A program made the translations under genes and the position numbers. Shown here one piece after another: positions 44,072 through 53,299 of a stretch of DNA of 64,000 bases (its first letter is position 1; each line of letters opens with the position of its first letter). Origin of the DNA: Endozoicomonas numazuensis (GTDB taxonomy: Bacteria; Pseudomonadota; Gammaproteobacteria; Pseudomonadales; Endozoicomonadaceae); the NCBI RefSeq assembly GCF_000722635.1, contig NZ_JOKH01000004.1, positions 142,773-206,772 on the forward strand, written 5' to 3'. The notes below the pieces were generated by a model. That model did no database searches. It was not told where the DNA came from and was given only the letters and a program-made list of their open reading frames with translations.

Positions 44072-46792
44072 TCAGTGACAGCTATTCCTCACATCCTTCA
44101 AATATTGAAGTATTTTCACATAGTCCTGCATACTACCTGTTGTCCGCTTGTGTCGGCGCATATCCGATAACACCATATCCGCATACTTCGAATCAGACGC
44201 TGCTTGAGCAAGCTCCAGTGGAGTAAAACCATTTTTATCAGGAACGCTGACTAAAGCCATATCTTGCTGCGCAATGACCTTTACTATTTTGACGTGACCA
44301 GACAGTACGGCTGCATGCAAACAGTTCTGTTTGTTTGGTTTCGTTTGAACATCTGCCTTTGCACCCGCGCTTACAAGAAGCTCGGTGCACTTGAGAGATC
44401 GCGAGAGCACCGATGCGTGCAAAGCAGTTCGTCCATGATAATCCTGTGAACCTGTAGTTGCCCCCGCATTCAGCAAGATCGTAAGTAAAGCTTCATCCCC
44501 TTGGTTTGCAGCCATCATCAGGGGTGTTTGCGCCTTGTAGTCTGCAATATCCACCAGCTTGGGGCACTCTTCTATAACTATTTTTATAATTTGCTCGATA
44601 GACGAGAGAACTTGCCTAGCCGCCTTCAGTTCATTCACAGGCATCTTGTTTAGAAAAGCTCGTTGCTGGTCTCGCATTGAGTAAAACATTTTCATCCACA
44701 GCATCAGGATTGTGTCACCCTGAGCATATTGCAGGCGCTTGGTTTTCAAAGGTGACTCTTGATAAATCCTGCGGACAGTGTGCCAGTCGTCAAGTTTCAA
44801 ACTCTGAAGCACTTTATCCATATGCGCTTTAACTGCTGCCTCAGGAAAGCGAGATGGTTTATTAAAACCGTGATAGGGGCGATACAACTCATCCCAAAAG
44901 AATTCAGCTACCCCACTGACAACATCTTCAATGTCAGGGATATCTATAGGGTTAGCTCCCTGAAATATGTCTCCATCAAGCATTCTACGGAAGTACACTT
45001 CATGGTTATTGATATTCAGACTGGAAGTAGAAAGCTCTACTGCAAATGCGTCTCGTGCTATCTCACCAGAGAGAGAGCCATGATTATGGGTTTTACAGGC
45101 ATCCAGAGCCTGCTTAAACAACTTCAGAGCCCCATCAAAATCATTCTGTGCCACCAAGTGCTTCGCTTTGTATTGAAGAAAAGGTGCCTTCCACTGTTCG
45201 TTGTCACCTACCAAGCCTTCCAGTTCAAACAGTAATGTCTCTACTTTTACCTGTGAATCCTTTGTAAAATGTCTTCGATCATTATTTAAGTGCGTGCTTA
45301 GCTGTATCAGCAGAATCCCTATACGCTCTGCGGGAGATGAAGCGATTTCGTCTGCCCTCTTTAAACACAGATCTTGTAATTTGGTCGTGTTCTTTCTATC
45401 CATAGCCGCTGCAAAAACTTTTTCGAAGTCATTTTCTTTTTGCAGATGCTTCCAGGCTCCACCTTTATTGATCTTTTTTCTGAACTCGGAAGCTGCTGTT
45501 AACTCATCACTCTCAGCTTTCAGCTCACTAACCATACCTTCAATCAGTGCTGGTAAGTCTTCAGGCTTTGAGGCACTAATATCAGCCAGACCTTCATTAG
45601 GGTCAAGCTTCTGGAATTTTCTCGATAGAGCCTGACCAACATCTTTTCCGGTAAAACCGTAGGACTTTATGATGGACTGGTACAGCCCCATTTTGAGATA
45701 GTCCGGAATCTTACTCTCAAAATACTGGTTCTCTCTGGCCTCATCTATACCGCGACCACACTCTTCATTCGCTTCAACGGTCAAGTTGTAAATTTGCTGG
45801 AAGTGGATAGCGAGCTGTAGCAATTTATTTTCTGATGAGTCTGCACAGCGAATATCCACACCAGGACACAGAAATTTCAGCAACCTTTTGTATCCATCCT
45901 GCATCATGCGAGCAACAGAAAGCCTCTGCCTGATAGTAACCAATGATGGTTCTGCATAGCGTTCACTCAAACATTCGATCAGATAGAGCTGTTCATTCTT
46001 TGAGTGTTTGCCTTCTAGCAACTCAGAAATTAATTCAGCAGGGGCAGGGATTTCTCTAGCCAACTTCTCACTGGTCAGTTTTTTCCTATCAATAAACGCA
46101 CAGGCTTCTTCCCATCGTTTTTCAAGAGGCAGATTACTATCATCTGTAAAACGCCCATGAAACTCGAATTTAGAGCCCTCTCTAAAGTAATCGTTAATTG
46201 TCTCAACTGAAGGGGTTTGACCTTTTTTCCACCAGTTGTACAAGTTTCGCTCTATCGATTCCGCTTTATATTGAGCTTTAAAACCATTAGCGGCTGAATC
46301 CATAGGGCAGCCCAACAAGTCCATCAGCCACTCAATTACCATTATCACAGGAAGAGCCACTTCCAACTCACCATTTTCGGCTTCTCTGAGATGAGGCAAG
46401 TACCAGAAACTTCCACCTGGCATGCCTTTATCCGTAGTGGTGTCCAGTTGCCAAAACGCAAGATGTCTCGCCAGAGCTGGCACATAGGAGTAGCCCAGCA
46501 AGTGCCAGAGAACCTGCTCCTGACTTGCAGTTCCTGTCCATAGGTTCAGTTCCAACTCTTTGTTGAAGGGAAGCCAGGACTCAAAAAGATTTCTCCAGAT
46601 ATCAGTGAACTGATCTTCAGCCAACCCAAGCGTATTACTTATGTCCCAGACCCGTTCAGCCATAATTTCATTTTGAAGCTTTAAGGGTTTCTCAAGCCGG
46701 GAGATTTTATGCTTGTCCTGAGTCTTCACACCAGAACCAAAGCTTTGTGCTACTTCGATTAAAATCCGCTCAAAAGATGGTGCTACAGCCAT
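44072..46792 (-). CDS. Large helical/TPR protein with C-terminal ankyrin repeats
   Basis: A 906-residue soluble protein divergent from the viperin gene. The first 700 or so residues are helical and unrecognised, with a TPR-like stretch around LQYKAKHLVAQNDFDGALKLFKQALDACK (about 545-573). The end carries about four ankyrin repeats: YKAQTPLMMAANQGDEALLTILLNAGA, DYHGRTALHASVL…LLVSAGA, NKQNCLHAAVLSGHVKIV and DKNGFTPLELAQAA (about 755-880). GGAG lies seven bases before the ATG. No signal peptide or enzymatic motif is seen. Placement suggests a partner or regulator of the viperin locus, but this is inference. Confidence 0.75.
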   Translation of the reverse strand: MAVAPSFERILIEVAQSFGSGVKTQDKHKISRLEKPLKLQNEIMAERVWDISNTLGLAEDQFTDIWRNLFESWLPFNKELELNLWTGTASQEQVLWHLLGYSYVPALARHLAFWQLDTTTDKGMPGGSFWYLPHLREAENGELEVALPVIMVIEWLMDLLGCPMDSAANGFKAQYKAESIERNLYNWWKKGQTPSVETINDYFREGSKFEFHGRFTDDSNLPLEKRWEEACAFIDRKKLTSEKLAREIPAPAELISELLEGKHSKNEQLYLIECLSERYAEPSLVTIRQRLSVARMMQDGYKRLLKFLCPGVDIRCADSSENKLLQLAIHFQQIYNLTVEANEECGRGIDEARENQYFESKIPDYLKMGLYQSIIKSYGFTGKDVGQALSRKFQKLDPNEGLADISASKPEDLPALIEGMVSELKAESDELTAASEFRKKINKGGAWKHLQKENDFEKVFAAAMDRKNTTKLQDLCLKRADEIASSPAERIGILLIQLSTHLNNDRRHFTKDSQVKVETLLFELEGLVGDNEQWKAPFLQYKAKHLVAQNDFDGALKLFKQALDACKTHNHGSLSGEIARDAFAVELSTSSLNINNHEVYFRRMLDGDIFQGANPIDIPDIEDVVSGVAEFFWDELYRPYHGFNKPSRFPEAAVKAHMDKVLQSLKLDDWHTVRRIYQESPLKTKRLQYAQGDTILMLWMKMFYSMRDQQRAFLNKMPVNELKAARQVLSSIEQIIKIVIEECPKLVDIADYKAQTPLMMAANQGDEALLTILLNAGATTGSQDYHGRTALHASVLSRSLKCTELLVSAGAKADVQTKPNKQNCLHAAVLSGHVKIVKVIAQQDMALVSVPDKNGFTPLELAQAASDSKYADMVLSDMRRHKRTTGSMQDYVKILQYLKDVRNSCH

Positions 46793-46889
46793 GTCTACGC
46801 TCCGTTTAGTTATTATTGGTCCATTTTAAGAAGACGCACATTCACTCCAATGAAAATTAGCTTTACCCCCCATAAATGGAGATGTTTCA

Positions 46890-46899
46890 GGGGGGGGGG
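46890..46899. repeat. G10 homopolymer in the divergent viperin/ankyrin promoter
   Basis: Ten consecutive G residues 71 bases upstream of the viperin ATG and about 98 bases upstream of the ankyrin-protein ATG. A run of this length in a promoter is prone to slipped-strand length change. Confidence 0.9.
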
Positions 46900-46970
46900 T
46901 AGAGGTACCTTTCATTTTTTTATTGTTGTCATTAACGGAAATTCTCCTCACTGGATCAGAGGAGATAACA

Positions 46971-47855
46971 ATGAAAAACCAAACTGTGAGTGAACTGGTT
47001 ATCAACTGGCACATAACTGAAGCGTGCAATTATGACTGCAAATTCTGTTACGCAAAATGGGGCAGGCCAGACGAAATACACAGAGAGCCAAAGCTGATTA
47101 ATGACACTCTTAACTCTCTGGCAAACTTCTTTCTTCACAGTGGTAACAAGCTCAAAGAACAAATGGGATATGAAAATGTCAGGCTCAACTTTGCCGGAGG
47201 TGAACCTTTTCTCCTGAAGAAAAAATTCACCGATGTCCTTTCAGCTGCTCACAAAGCAGGATTCAAACTATCCATCATTACAAACGGGCATTACCTCACT
47301 CCATCATTTATTCAGGAGAATGCAGGCATACTCGATATGGTTGGGATTAGCTTTGATGCACAGTCTCAAATGGATAGAGAGATTATTGGCCGAGTAGACA
47401 GACACGGTAGATCATTTGAAACCCAGAACCTTGTTGAAACCGTCAACCTGTTCAGATGTATAAACGACAATATAAAAATAAAGGTCAACACAGTAGTGAA
47501 CTCGGTTAACTGGGAGGAAGACTTCTCAGAACTTATCCACCAGCTAAAACCTGAGAAGTGGAAAGTACTACAAGTGCTGCCAGTACTCGACTCTGTCAGC
47601 CTTGAGGTGACAGACCATCAGTTCAACGACTTTGCCAGAAGACACCAACTGAATGGGTTAAACCCTCTGGTAGAAAGCAATGAAGTCATGGCAGGGTCAT
47701 ACCTGATGATCGATCCTAAAGGACGTTTCTATCAAAACAGCTATGGAAACAAGGGCTATCAGTACAGCAGTTCTATTGCCCAAGTGGGAGCAGAGACTGC
47801 ACTAACACAAATAGATTTCTCTCCAGACCACTTCTCCGCTCGCTATCGAAACTGA
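46971..47855 (+). CDS. Prokaryotic viperin (pVip), antiviral radical SAM enzyme
   Basis: Viperins convert CTP (and in bacteria also GTP or UTP) to 3'-deoxy-3',4'-didehydro nucleotides that terminate viral RNA synthesis. The 294 residues carry the radical-SAM cluster motif CNYDCKFC (Cys 19, 23, 26), then LNFAGGEPFL, the GISFDAQS…IGR segment, the viperin-specific INSVIN-like KVNTVVNSVNWEEDF and KWKVLQVL segments, and the C-terminal VESNEVMAGSYLMID…GRF block matching human viperin's PESNQKMKDSYLILD. ATG 46971 follows AGAGGAG (46958-46964). No nucleotide kinase gene adjoins it, unlike many pVip loci. Which NTP is used cannot be told. Confidence 0.9.
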   Translation: MKNQTVSELVINWHITEACNYDCKFCYAKWGRPDEIHREPKLINDTLNSLANFFLHSGNKLKEQMGYENVRLNFAGGEPFLLKKKFTDVLSAAHKAGFKLSIITNGHYLTPSFIQENAGILDMVGISFDAQSQMDREIIGRVDRHGRSFETQNLVETVNLFRCINDNIKIKVNTVVNSVNWEEDFSELIHQLKPEKWKVLQVLPVLDSVSLEVTDHQFNDFARRHQLNGLNPLVESNEVMAGSYLMIDPKGRFYQNSYGNKGYQYSSSIAQVGAETALTQIDFSPDHFSARYRN

Positions 47856-47860
47856 ATTGA

Positions 47861-48046
47861 ATGTCCTTTGTAACGGAGCTTCGACTGCATGCTGGGGAGA
47901 TCAAACCCCACTACTACGCTCATCGTAAAAATGAAGCCTGTGGGGTTGCGCATTCACAGCTGAGTAAGCTCAGGAAGTATCGAGCCAATGTAGGGTATTC
48001 AGCAGTCACCCTACACCTTCACAGGTCAGTGTCCACTTCCTTTTGA
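47861..48046 (+). pseudogene. CoiA-like fragment 2
   Basis: Six bases after the viperin stop a frame encodes ELRLHAGEIKPHYYAHRKNEACG, closely similar to fragment 1 (LRVGKKNMPHYAHRKNEACG). The rest is unlike CoiA. It is a truncated relic; the first cysteine pair is lost. Confidence 0.45.
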
Positions 48047-48939
48047 GTGCAGGTAAACATATCCAGAATTTCTTGTGTAGCTACTCCAACTCCCTCAATC
48101 GCCTGAACCTGCTCTTCACGATATGGGTTCCGGTTGAATAGCCTCAATATCTTCTGCTTAAGCACGCTCAACACCCCCATTGGGTAAACAGTATTGAGCT
48201 TCTCATCAATATTGGAATTATATGCTTCACAGATTTCTCGCATCTGCTGTGTATATTCTTCTACAGCCTGAAGCTGTTTTCTGAAACCCGGCATTTTCTC
48301 TGAGAGAGACTGAAGTTCTGAATCCACCTTTATTTTCTCAGCTTCGACCTTTTCAGCCTTTTTATGGGTGCCCCAGGCTGAAAATATAATAATGGGTGCA
48401 GCGACAATTCCACCTAACACCATCATGCCTCCACTCATACCAGCTCCACCAGCAGCCAAAGCGCCTCCACCAAACCAGGCCAGTGTCGCATTTGTAGCAG
48501 CAACTCCAGATAAACCGGCAATGGCCGTCCCTGTTGATGCACTGCCCAAAATTGAGACCAGTGCCCAGGCACCAACAGCTGCAGAACCTCCTAAAACCGA
48601 ACCAAAGCCAACACCTGCTGCGGTACTAAATGAAGAACCAAACGATTCAAGCCTTTCTAATGATTCAGACGGAGATATCTCTGTTTGAAGTGAGGTATTA
48701 ACTGCAGCTTTAAGAAGCTTCTCTACTCGATCGAGTCGATACTTAACTCTCTCGACAGAGTTGCCTAGCTGCTCAAGGTTACTATTGACCGACTTATCTA
48801 TAGCCGAGGCTTCGTCATGAACCTCTTTATAAGCATTATATGAGGCCTGATATTGTTCCTGAGCCTCTTCCAGTCGACCATATCCGCCAAGCGTGACGAT
48901 TTCATTGAGGACACGAAAGCAGTCCTTTACAACACCCAT
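48019..48939 (-). CDS. Glycine-zipper membrane protein flanked by coiled coils
   Basis: A 306-residue protein with an N-terminal coiled coil (about 20-80), a central block of about 85 small and hydrophobic residues (104-190; GSVLGGSAAVGAWALVSIL, GTAIAGLSGVAATNATLAW, GGGALAAGGAGMSGGMMVLGG), then a second charged coiled coil (192-260). No signal peptide. The layout resembles pore-forming or membrane-inserting proteins such as apolipoprotein-L-like and glycine-zipper effectors; no specific family is recognised. AAGGAAAG precedes the ATG at 48939. It lies between the viperin locus and the IS element. Confidence 0.6.
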   Translation of the reverse strand: MGVVKDCFRVLNEIVTLGGYGRLEEAQEQYQASYNAYKEVHDEASAIDKSVNSNLEQLGNSVERVKYRLDRVEKLLKAAVNTSLQTEISPSESLERLESFGSSFSTAAGVGFGSVLGGSAAVGAWALVSILGSASTGTAIAGLSGVAATNATLAWFGGGALAAGGAGMSGGMMVLGGIVAAPIIIFSAWGTHKKAEKVEAEKIKVDSELQSLSEKMPGFRKQLQAVEEYTQQMREICEAYNSNIDEKLNTVYPMGVLSVLKQKILRLFNRNPYREEQVQAIEGVGVATQEILDMFTCTQKEVDTDL

Positions 48940-48984
48940 TTAACTTTCCTTGGTCGAAATTATTCAGACATGATTTTGCTGAAT

Positions 48985-50716
48985 CCGACATTCACCACCT
49001 AACCTGACATTTTCCTGAAGTCTGCTATTTATCAGTTAAGCAAATATCAGGAAACCGTCTTATGCCTCCTGTTCAGTACCGCACTCAGGTCATGGATCAC
49101 CTCGGCTTAGTCGCAGGAATGTGCAAAGAGCTTGGGATCGTCGAACACATTGACCAGCGTGCCCCAAAGCAGTCCGACGAGTGGAAGGTTTCTCATGGTG
49201 AGTGCATTCTCGCCATGATTCTCAATGGCTTGGGGTTCGTTGGGCAATCTCTCCATATGTTTCCGCAGTTTTTCGACAACAAACCCCTCGACAAGCTGAT
49301 CAGGGAGGGAGTCGAACCTGAGCACTTAAACGACAAAGTGCTCGGAAGAGCACTGGATGAGATGTTCAACCTGGATGTCAGTAAAGTCTATTTCGAGCTG
49401 GCTATCAAGGTAGCAAAGCACCTCAAGCTGCCATGCGAGGCGTTAAACCTTGACGGTACAAGCCTACACGTCGATGGTCGTTATAATAGCGACAGCGAGG
49501 AGAGCGACGAAGACCTTAATTGCATCAGGATTTGCAAAGGCTACAGCCGTGACCATCGGCCAGACCTGAACCAGGCCATTTTGCTTCTGATGACCGAAAA
49601 CAAAGCGGGCATTCCCATGTTTATGGCCGCTGCCAGCGGCAATGTGACCGACAAGACGAGTTTTCAGTGGGTCGTATCCCAGCACCTGAAGAGTTTCAAG
49701 GCCGCACTGGAAGCCCGTTACTTCGTTGCTGATGCTGCGTTGTATGTAGCAGAAACGCTTCAAAAACTGGATCAACAAGGGCAGTGGTTCATTTCCCGTG
49801 TTCCCCTCAATATCGCCGCCGCCAAAGAGCTGGTGCAGAGTGCGCCAACACGCACTATGAAGGCTGTGGAAGGTTTTGAGCATTACGAAGCCATAAAGGT
49901 GTCGTCTGATTATGCTGGCGTAGAACAACGCTGGGTTTTATTCCGCAACAAGCAAAGCCGGAAAACTGAACAGAAGACACTGACAAGACGTATGCAGAAA
50001 AAATCTCTGGCAGAGTGCAAGAAACTGGAAAAACTGGGCAAAAAAGCGTTCCGGTGCGAGAAGGACGCCCTTGAAGCCTTCAAGCAGTGGCAAAAGCAAT
50101 CTGAACTCTGTCAGGCTGAGCCACAGATTATTTCAAAGCCCTGTTACAAGACCAAAGGTCGTCCCGCTCACGGGGCAGAGCCGGATCATCTGGAGTACTT
50201 CGTGACAGGGTGTTGCTCGGTCACTGTGCAAACCCGACGGGATGCTGAGGCATCGCTGGGTTGCTTTGTTCTCGCTACGAACGACACTGATACAGGCAGA
50301 CTGACCACCGCAGAACTGCTCAGGACTTACAAATCTCAGCAACAGGTTGAAAGGGGCTTCCGTTTTCTGAAAAGCCCGGACTTTCTGGTGTCGTCTTTGT
50401 ATCTGAAGAAGCCGGAACGCATTGAGGCTTTATTAATGGTGATGACGCTTTGCCTGATGGTCTATGCTGCTATCCAGCACCGGATTCGTCATGAGCTGAA
50501 AAGGCAAAGTCGGACGTTTCCTGACATGAAGAAAAAGCCAGCCCAGAACCCTACAGGCAGGTGGGTTTTCTTCTGTTTTTCGGGTGTCCATGTGTTAACG
50601 GTCAACGGGACGGAGAAACATGTAATCGGTCTCTCGGAGAGTATGACGACAATAGCCCTTGTCTTGGGGTCAACGTACCAAGAAATTTATTCCTAATTCG
50701 GGGTGGTGAATGTCGG
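48985..50716 (+). mobile_element. IS1634-family insertion sequence
   Basis: A 1.73-kb element bounded by 15-bp perfect inverted repeats CCGACATTCACCACC (48985-48999) and GGTGGTGAATGTCGG (50702-50716), with one transposase gene. No matching target duplication is visible in the flanks (…CTGAAT against TTGGAA…), so it may have undergone later rearrangement. Confidence 0.85.
49062..50696 (+). CDS. IS1634-family transposase
   Basis: DDE transposase of the IS4/IS1634 type, 544 residues and apparently intact. The N-terminus matches the DUF4277-type domain of the family (DHLGLVAGMCKELGIVEHID). The catalytic core has LNLDGTSLHVDGRY with the first Asp (near 131), YFVADAALY with the second (near 226), and the YKSQQQVERGFRFLKSP segment with the Glu near 430. 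Confidence 0.93.
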   Translation: MPPVQYRTQVMDHLGLVAGMCKELGIVEHIDQRAPKQSDEWKVSHGECILAMILNGLGFVGQSLHMFPQFFDNKPLDKLIREGVEPEHLNDKVLGRALDEMFNLDVSKVYFELAIKVAKHLKLPCEALNLDGTSLHVDGRYNSDSEESDEDLNCIRICKGYSRDHRPDLNQAILLLMTENKAGIPMFMAAASGNVTDKTSFQWVVSQHLKSFKAALEARYFVADAALYVAETLQKLDQQGQWFISRVPLNIAAAKELVQSAPTRTMKAVEGFEHYEAIKVSSDYAGVEQRWVLFRNKQSRKTEQKTLTRRMQKKSLAECKKLEKLGKKAFRCEKDALEAFKQWQKQSELCQAEPQIISKPCYKTKGRPAHGAEPDHLEYFVTGCCSVTVQTRRDAEASLGCFVLATNDTDTGRLTTAELLRTYKSQQQVERGFRFLKSPDFLVSSLYLKKPERIEALLMVMTLCLMVYAAIQHRIRHELKRQSRTFPDMKKKPAQNPTGRWVFFCFSGVHVLTVNGTEKHVIGLSESMTTIALVLGSTYQEIYS

Positions 50717-50828
50717 TTGGAAGCTTGATAAATTATTGCTCATCTCTTTAGATGTTGACATTAAGAACAAAAACAACAAGCCTACGGTATCACTTTATTC
50801 AGGTATCACAGATAAGGGAGCCATACTG

Positions 50829-51560
50829 TTGAACCAACTTGTTCAAATAGAAGAAGTCCTTGAAGAACTTGAACAAGGATACAGCGGCGTATTTCGCTGT
50901 GTTGGCCAAGATGGTCTGCAGTATTATGTAAAAGGACATAATGTTGGCAGAGAAGATCAAGCAAAAGAGTGGATTGCAGCTCAGTTAGCAAAAGAATTTG
51001 GTTTACCAATAGCGAACTTTGCTCTGGCAGAAGTTGATGAGTACATGCATGAGTACTTATCTCCAAGTTTAAAGAAAATAGGGCACGGCCTTTGCTTTGC
51101 ATCACAAGAAGTCAAAATGGCCCAGTGGCCAGAACCTCATGTCATTGCTCAGCGTGTAAATCCTGAGCTGCAAAACGACGTATTATTCTTTGACTACTGG
51201 ATACGAAATCAAGACAGAACTAAAGGAAACCCTAATCTACTCTGGGTTCCTCATGATGAGGAACTGTTCGTCATAGACCATAATTTGGCCTTTGACCCTA
51301 AATTCAACAAAGATGACTTTTTGAACTATCACATTTTTTCTGAAGCCAGAAATCGTCTTTTTGGAGATATGTTCATACAGGAGCAGTATCAAAGCAGGTT
51401 AGACAAGGCTTTAGAGTCATTTCAACCAGCAATTAAAACCATATCAGAAGCATGGCAGTGGCATGACCTTGAGGAGACACGCCCTTTTAAGCTAGACTCT
51501 GATGCCCTATTGTCCATACTTGAAGAGTATAAGAAACCTGAATTTTGGAGCATGAAATGA
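50829..51560 (+). CDS. HipA-like kinase (HipA_2 type)
   Basis: Small kinase-fold protein related to the HipA family. The open frame continues upstream into the IS end, but TTG 50829 has an AAGGGAG site eight bases before it and gives MNQLVQIEEVLEELEQGYSG, the usual N-terminus of the family; the product is 243 residues. Visible features are GLQYYVKGHNVGRE with the likely ATP-binding Lys, KEWIAAQLAKEFGLP, FFDYWIRNQDRTKGNPNLLW and FVIDHNLAFD. It overlaps the DUF3037 gene by 16 bases. Such pairs occur in many genomes and are suspected toxin-antitoxin or defence modules; function is not established. Confidence 0.75.
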   Translation: MNQLVQIEEVLEELEQGYSGVFRCVGQDGLQYYVKGHNVGREDQAKEWIAAQLAKEFGLPIANFALAEVDEYMHEYLSPSLKKIGHGLCFASQEVKMAQWPEPHVIAQRVNPELQNDVLFFDYWIRNQDRTKGNPNLLWVPHDEELFVIDHNLAFDPKFNKDDFLNYHIFSEARNRLFGDMFIQEQYQSRLDKALESFQPAIKTISEAWQWHDLEETRPFKLDSDALLSILEEYKKPEFWSMK

Positions 51561-52360
51561 ATAAGTACGCTTGCCGTTATGCCATAGTGCAATTCATGCC
51601 CTACCCAGAAACCGGTGAGTTCGCAAATGTAGGAGTGATATTAGCAGTCCCTCAAAAGAACATATTTACGTTTAGGCTTGAGACAGCTAAAACTGCTCGC
51701 TTAACTCACTTTTTCAATCATCTAGACCGAAAAATATACCTCAGTGCTGTGAAAGGTCTAGTGGAAGAGCTGAAATACTATCAAACAGCTGTTCGAAACA
51801 ACCAACTCAAGGCTGACACTGCCTTTGACAATCTCGTTCGTCCTCTAGAAACCATCCTCCGGTTCAGCAAAGAGCGTTTAAAGTTGGTTAATGGTATAGA
51901 AAAGGTTGAAGACGACTTATTTGAGCGTTTTGTTATGCACGACTTTGCAAAAGCCCCTAACTATGAGGGACAGCTTCAGCAAAAGATCGCTCAAATGGTT
52001 AGGGCAATTGATCTTGAACATAAATTCAAGAGAAAAACCCTTGGCCCTGATACATACAAAATTACCATGCCATTGGTTCAAGAAAAGGATGAAAATACTC
52101 GCATAATTCAACCTCTTTACTTTAATCAGGATACTCCACAAGCAGTAATTGAACATGGTAACAAGTGGGCAGGAAAACTCGATACTCTGAGGGATTTTGG
52201 AGCATTACCTGATGAAATTCTTATTCCAGCGAAACAGCCAGTAAAAAGAAATAAAGAATTTACACTGGCTTGGGATCTAGTTAGAAAGAAATTGGATCAC
52301 TTTGGTGAAATCATCAAAGCAGCTGATACAGGCTCTATCAGAGGCTTTGCAAAGAACTAG
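51545..52360 (+). CDS. DUF3037 protein, partner of the HipA-like kinase
   Basis: The 271 residues begin MNKYACRYAIVQFMPYPETGEFANVGVILAVPQ, the DUF3037 signature. The rest is mainly helical with no catalytic motif that I recognise. The start lies inside the end of the HipA-like gene, so the two are translationally coupled. Candidate roles are antitoxin, substrate or adaptor of the kinase; no evidence separates these. Confidence 0.8.
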   Translation: MEHEMNKYACRYAIVQFMPYPETGEFANVGVILAVPQKNIFTFRLETAKTARLTHFFNHLDRKIYLSAVKGLVEELKYYQTAVRNNQLKADTAFDNLVRPLETILRFSKERLKLVNGIEKVEDDLFERFVMHDFAKAPNYEGQLQQKIAQMVRAIDLEHKFKRKTLGPDTYKITMPLVQEKDENTRIIQPLYFNQDTPQAVIEHGNKWAGKLDTLRDFGALPDEILIPAKQPVKRNKEFTLAWDLVRKKLDHFGEIIKAADTGSIRGFAKN

Positions 52361-52363
52361 TAT

Positions 52364-53090
52364 CTACTCAATTTTATCGAGTGGGTTAAACTTTGCCGCC
52401 TCTCCAAGGTGCTCTGGTGCTAGATGTGCATACCTCATTGTCATCATAAGCGATTGATGACCAAGAATTTTCTGCAAAGTCAGAATATTCCCACCATTCA
52501 TGACAAAGTGACTTGCGAATGTATGACGTAGAACATGGGGAAGCTGCCCCTTGGGCAATTCAATCTTAACTTTACGACATACCCTCTTGAATGCCTCATA
52601 ACATGGCGAAAAAACATTCTGCTGATGACCCGCCCCTGTGCTGGATGACTTGCTCATACAGCTCAGGAGAAATCGGGATTGTCCGAGTCTTACCGTTCTT
52701 GGTTCTGGCAAAGGTGATCCGGTGTGGTGCAAGCTGTGACCTTCTCAAACCCTCAGCCTCACTCCACTCGCACCAGTGGCAAGACATATCCGAGTCACCA
52801 GAGCTGTATCCTGATTAACCAAATAACTATCGAGAACTCGTAAGAGGTTTTTGATTTGCTCGATGGTGAGATATGACAACTCCCTTTCATCAACCTTTAC
52901 TCTCTTAACATTCTTGAGTGGGTTTTCATGCTTCCTCTCTCCCAGTCTCTCAAGCTCGTTGAACATGGATCGGAAGTAGGCAAGGTAGTGGTTGGTCGTA
53001 TCAGGGCTGACACCGGCCAACATCTTTTTCGCCCTGAATGACAGAAAGGCTTTGGAGTCGAAATGTGCAGCTTTTGGGTCACCGGTTTAT
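52364..53090 (-). pseudogene. Tyrosine recombinase (phage-type integrase), frameshifted
   Basis: Three frames on the minus strand together encode a site-specific recombinase. The N-terminal part is GVSPDTTNHYLAYFRSMFNELERLG. The middle is EAEGLRRSQLAPHRITFARTKNGKTRTIPI with the first catalytic Arg. The C-terminal part is LPHVLRHTFASHFVMNGGNILTLQKILGHQSLMMTMRYAHL with the H-x-x-R, His and Tyr. At least two frameshifts (near 52770 and 52620-52730) break it, and the N-terminus is incomplete. It marks the right end of the island that starts at tRNA-Thr. Confidence 0.85.
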
Positions 53091-53299
53091 TCTGACTCCC
53101 ACGCCCAGTGGCTGCCGATCACCCACTAAGCATTAACTTTCCTCTGCGCTTTTATCCGTGCCAACAGCTGTGTGGTCAGTTCGTCGCTAGGGTTTCTGGG
53201 GCTCCAGCTCACTCAGGAAGGCTTTGGCCAAAATACTCAGGAGCAAGCCTGAACGAAAAGTAAAAGAATTGTCCAACATCTATAAGAAAATCAAAATAT

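Noticed and set aside
48975-50725. Target-site duplication of the IS1634 element
   Set aside because: The bases flanking the two inverted repeats do not match each other.
53030-53120. attR repeat of the tRNA-Thr 3' end near the integrase remnant
   Set aside because: Only a short TTCGACTC-like match was found, not long enough to count as an attachment site.
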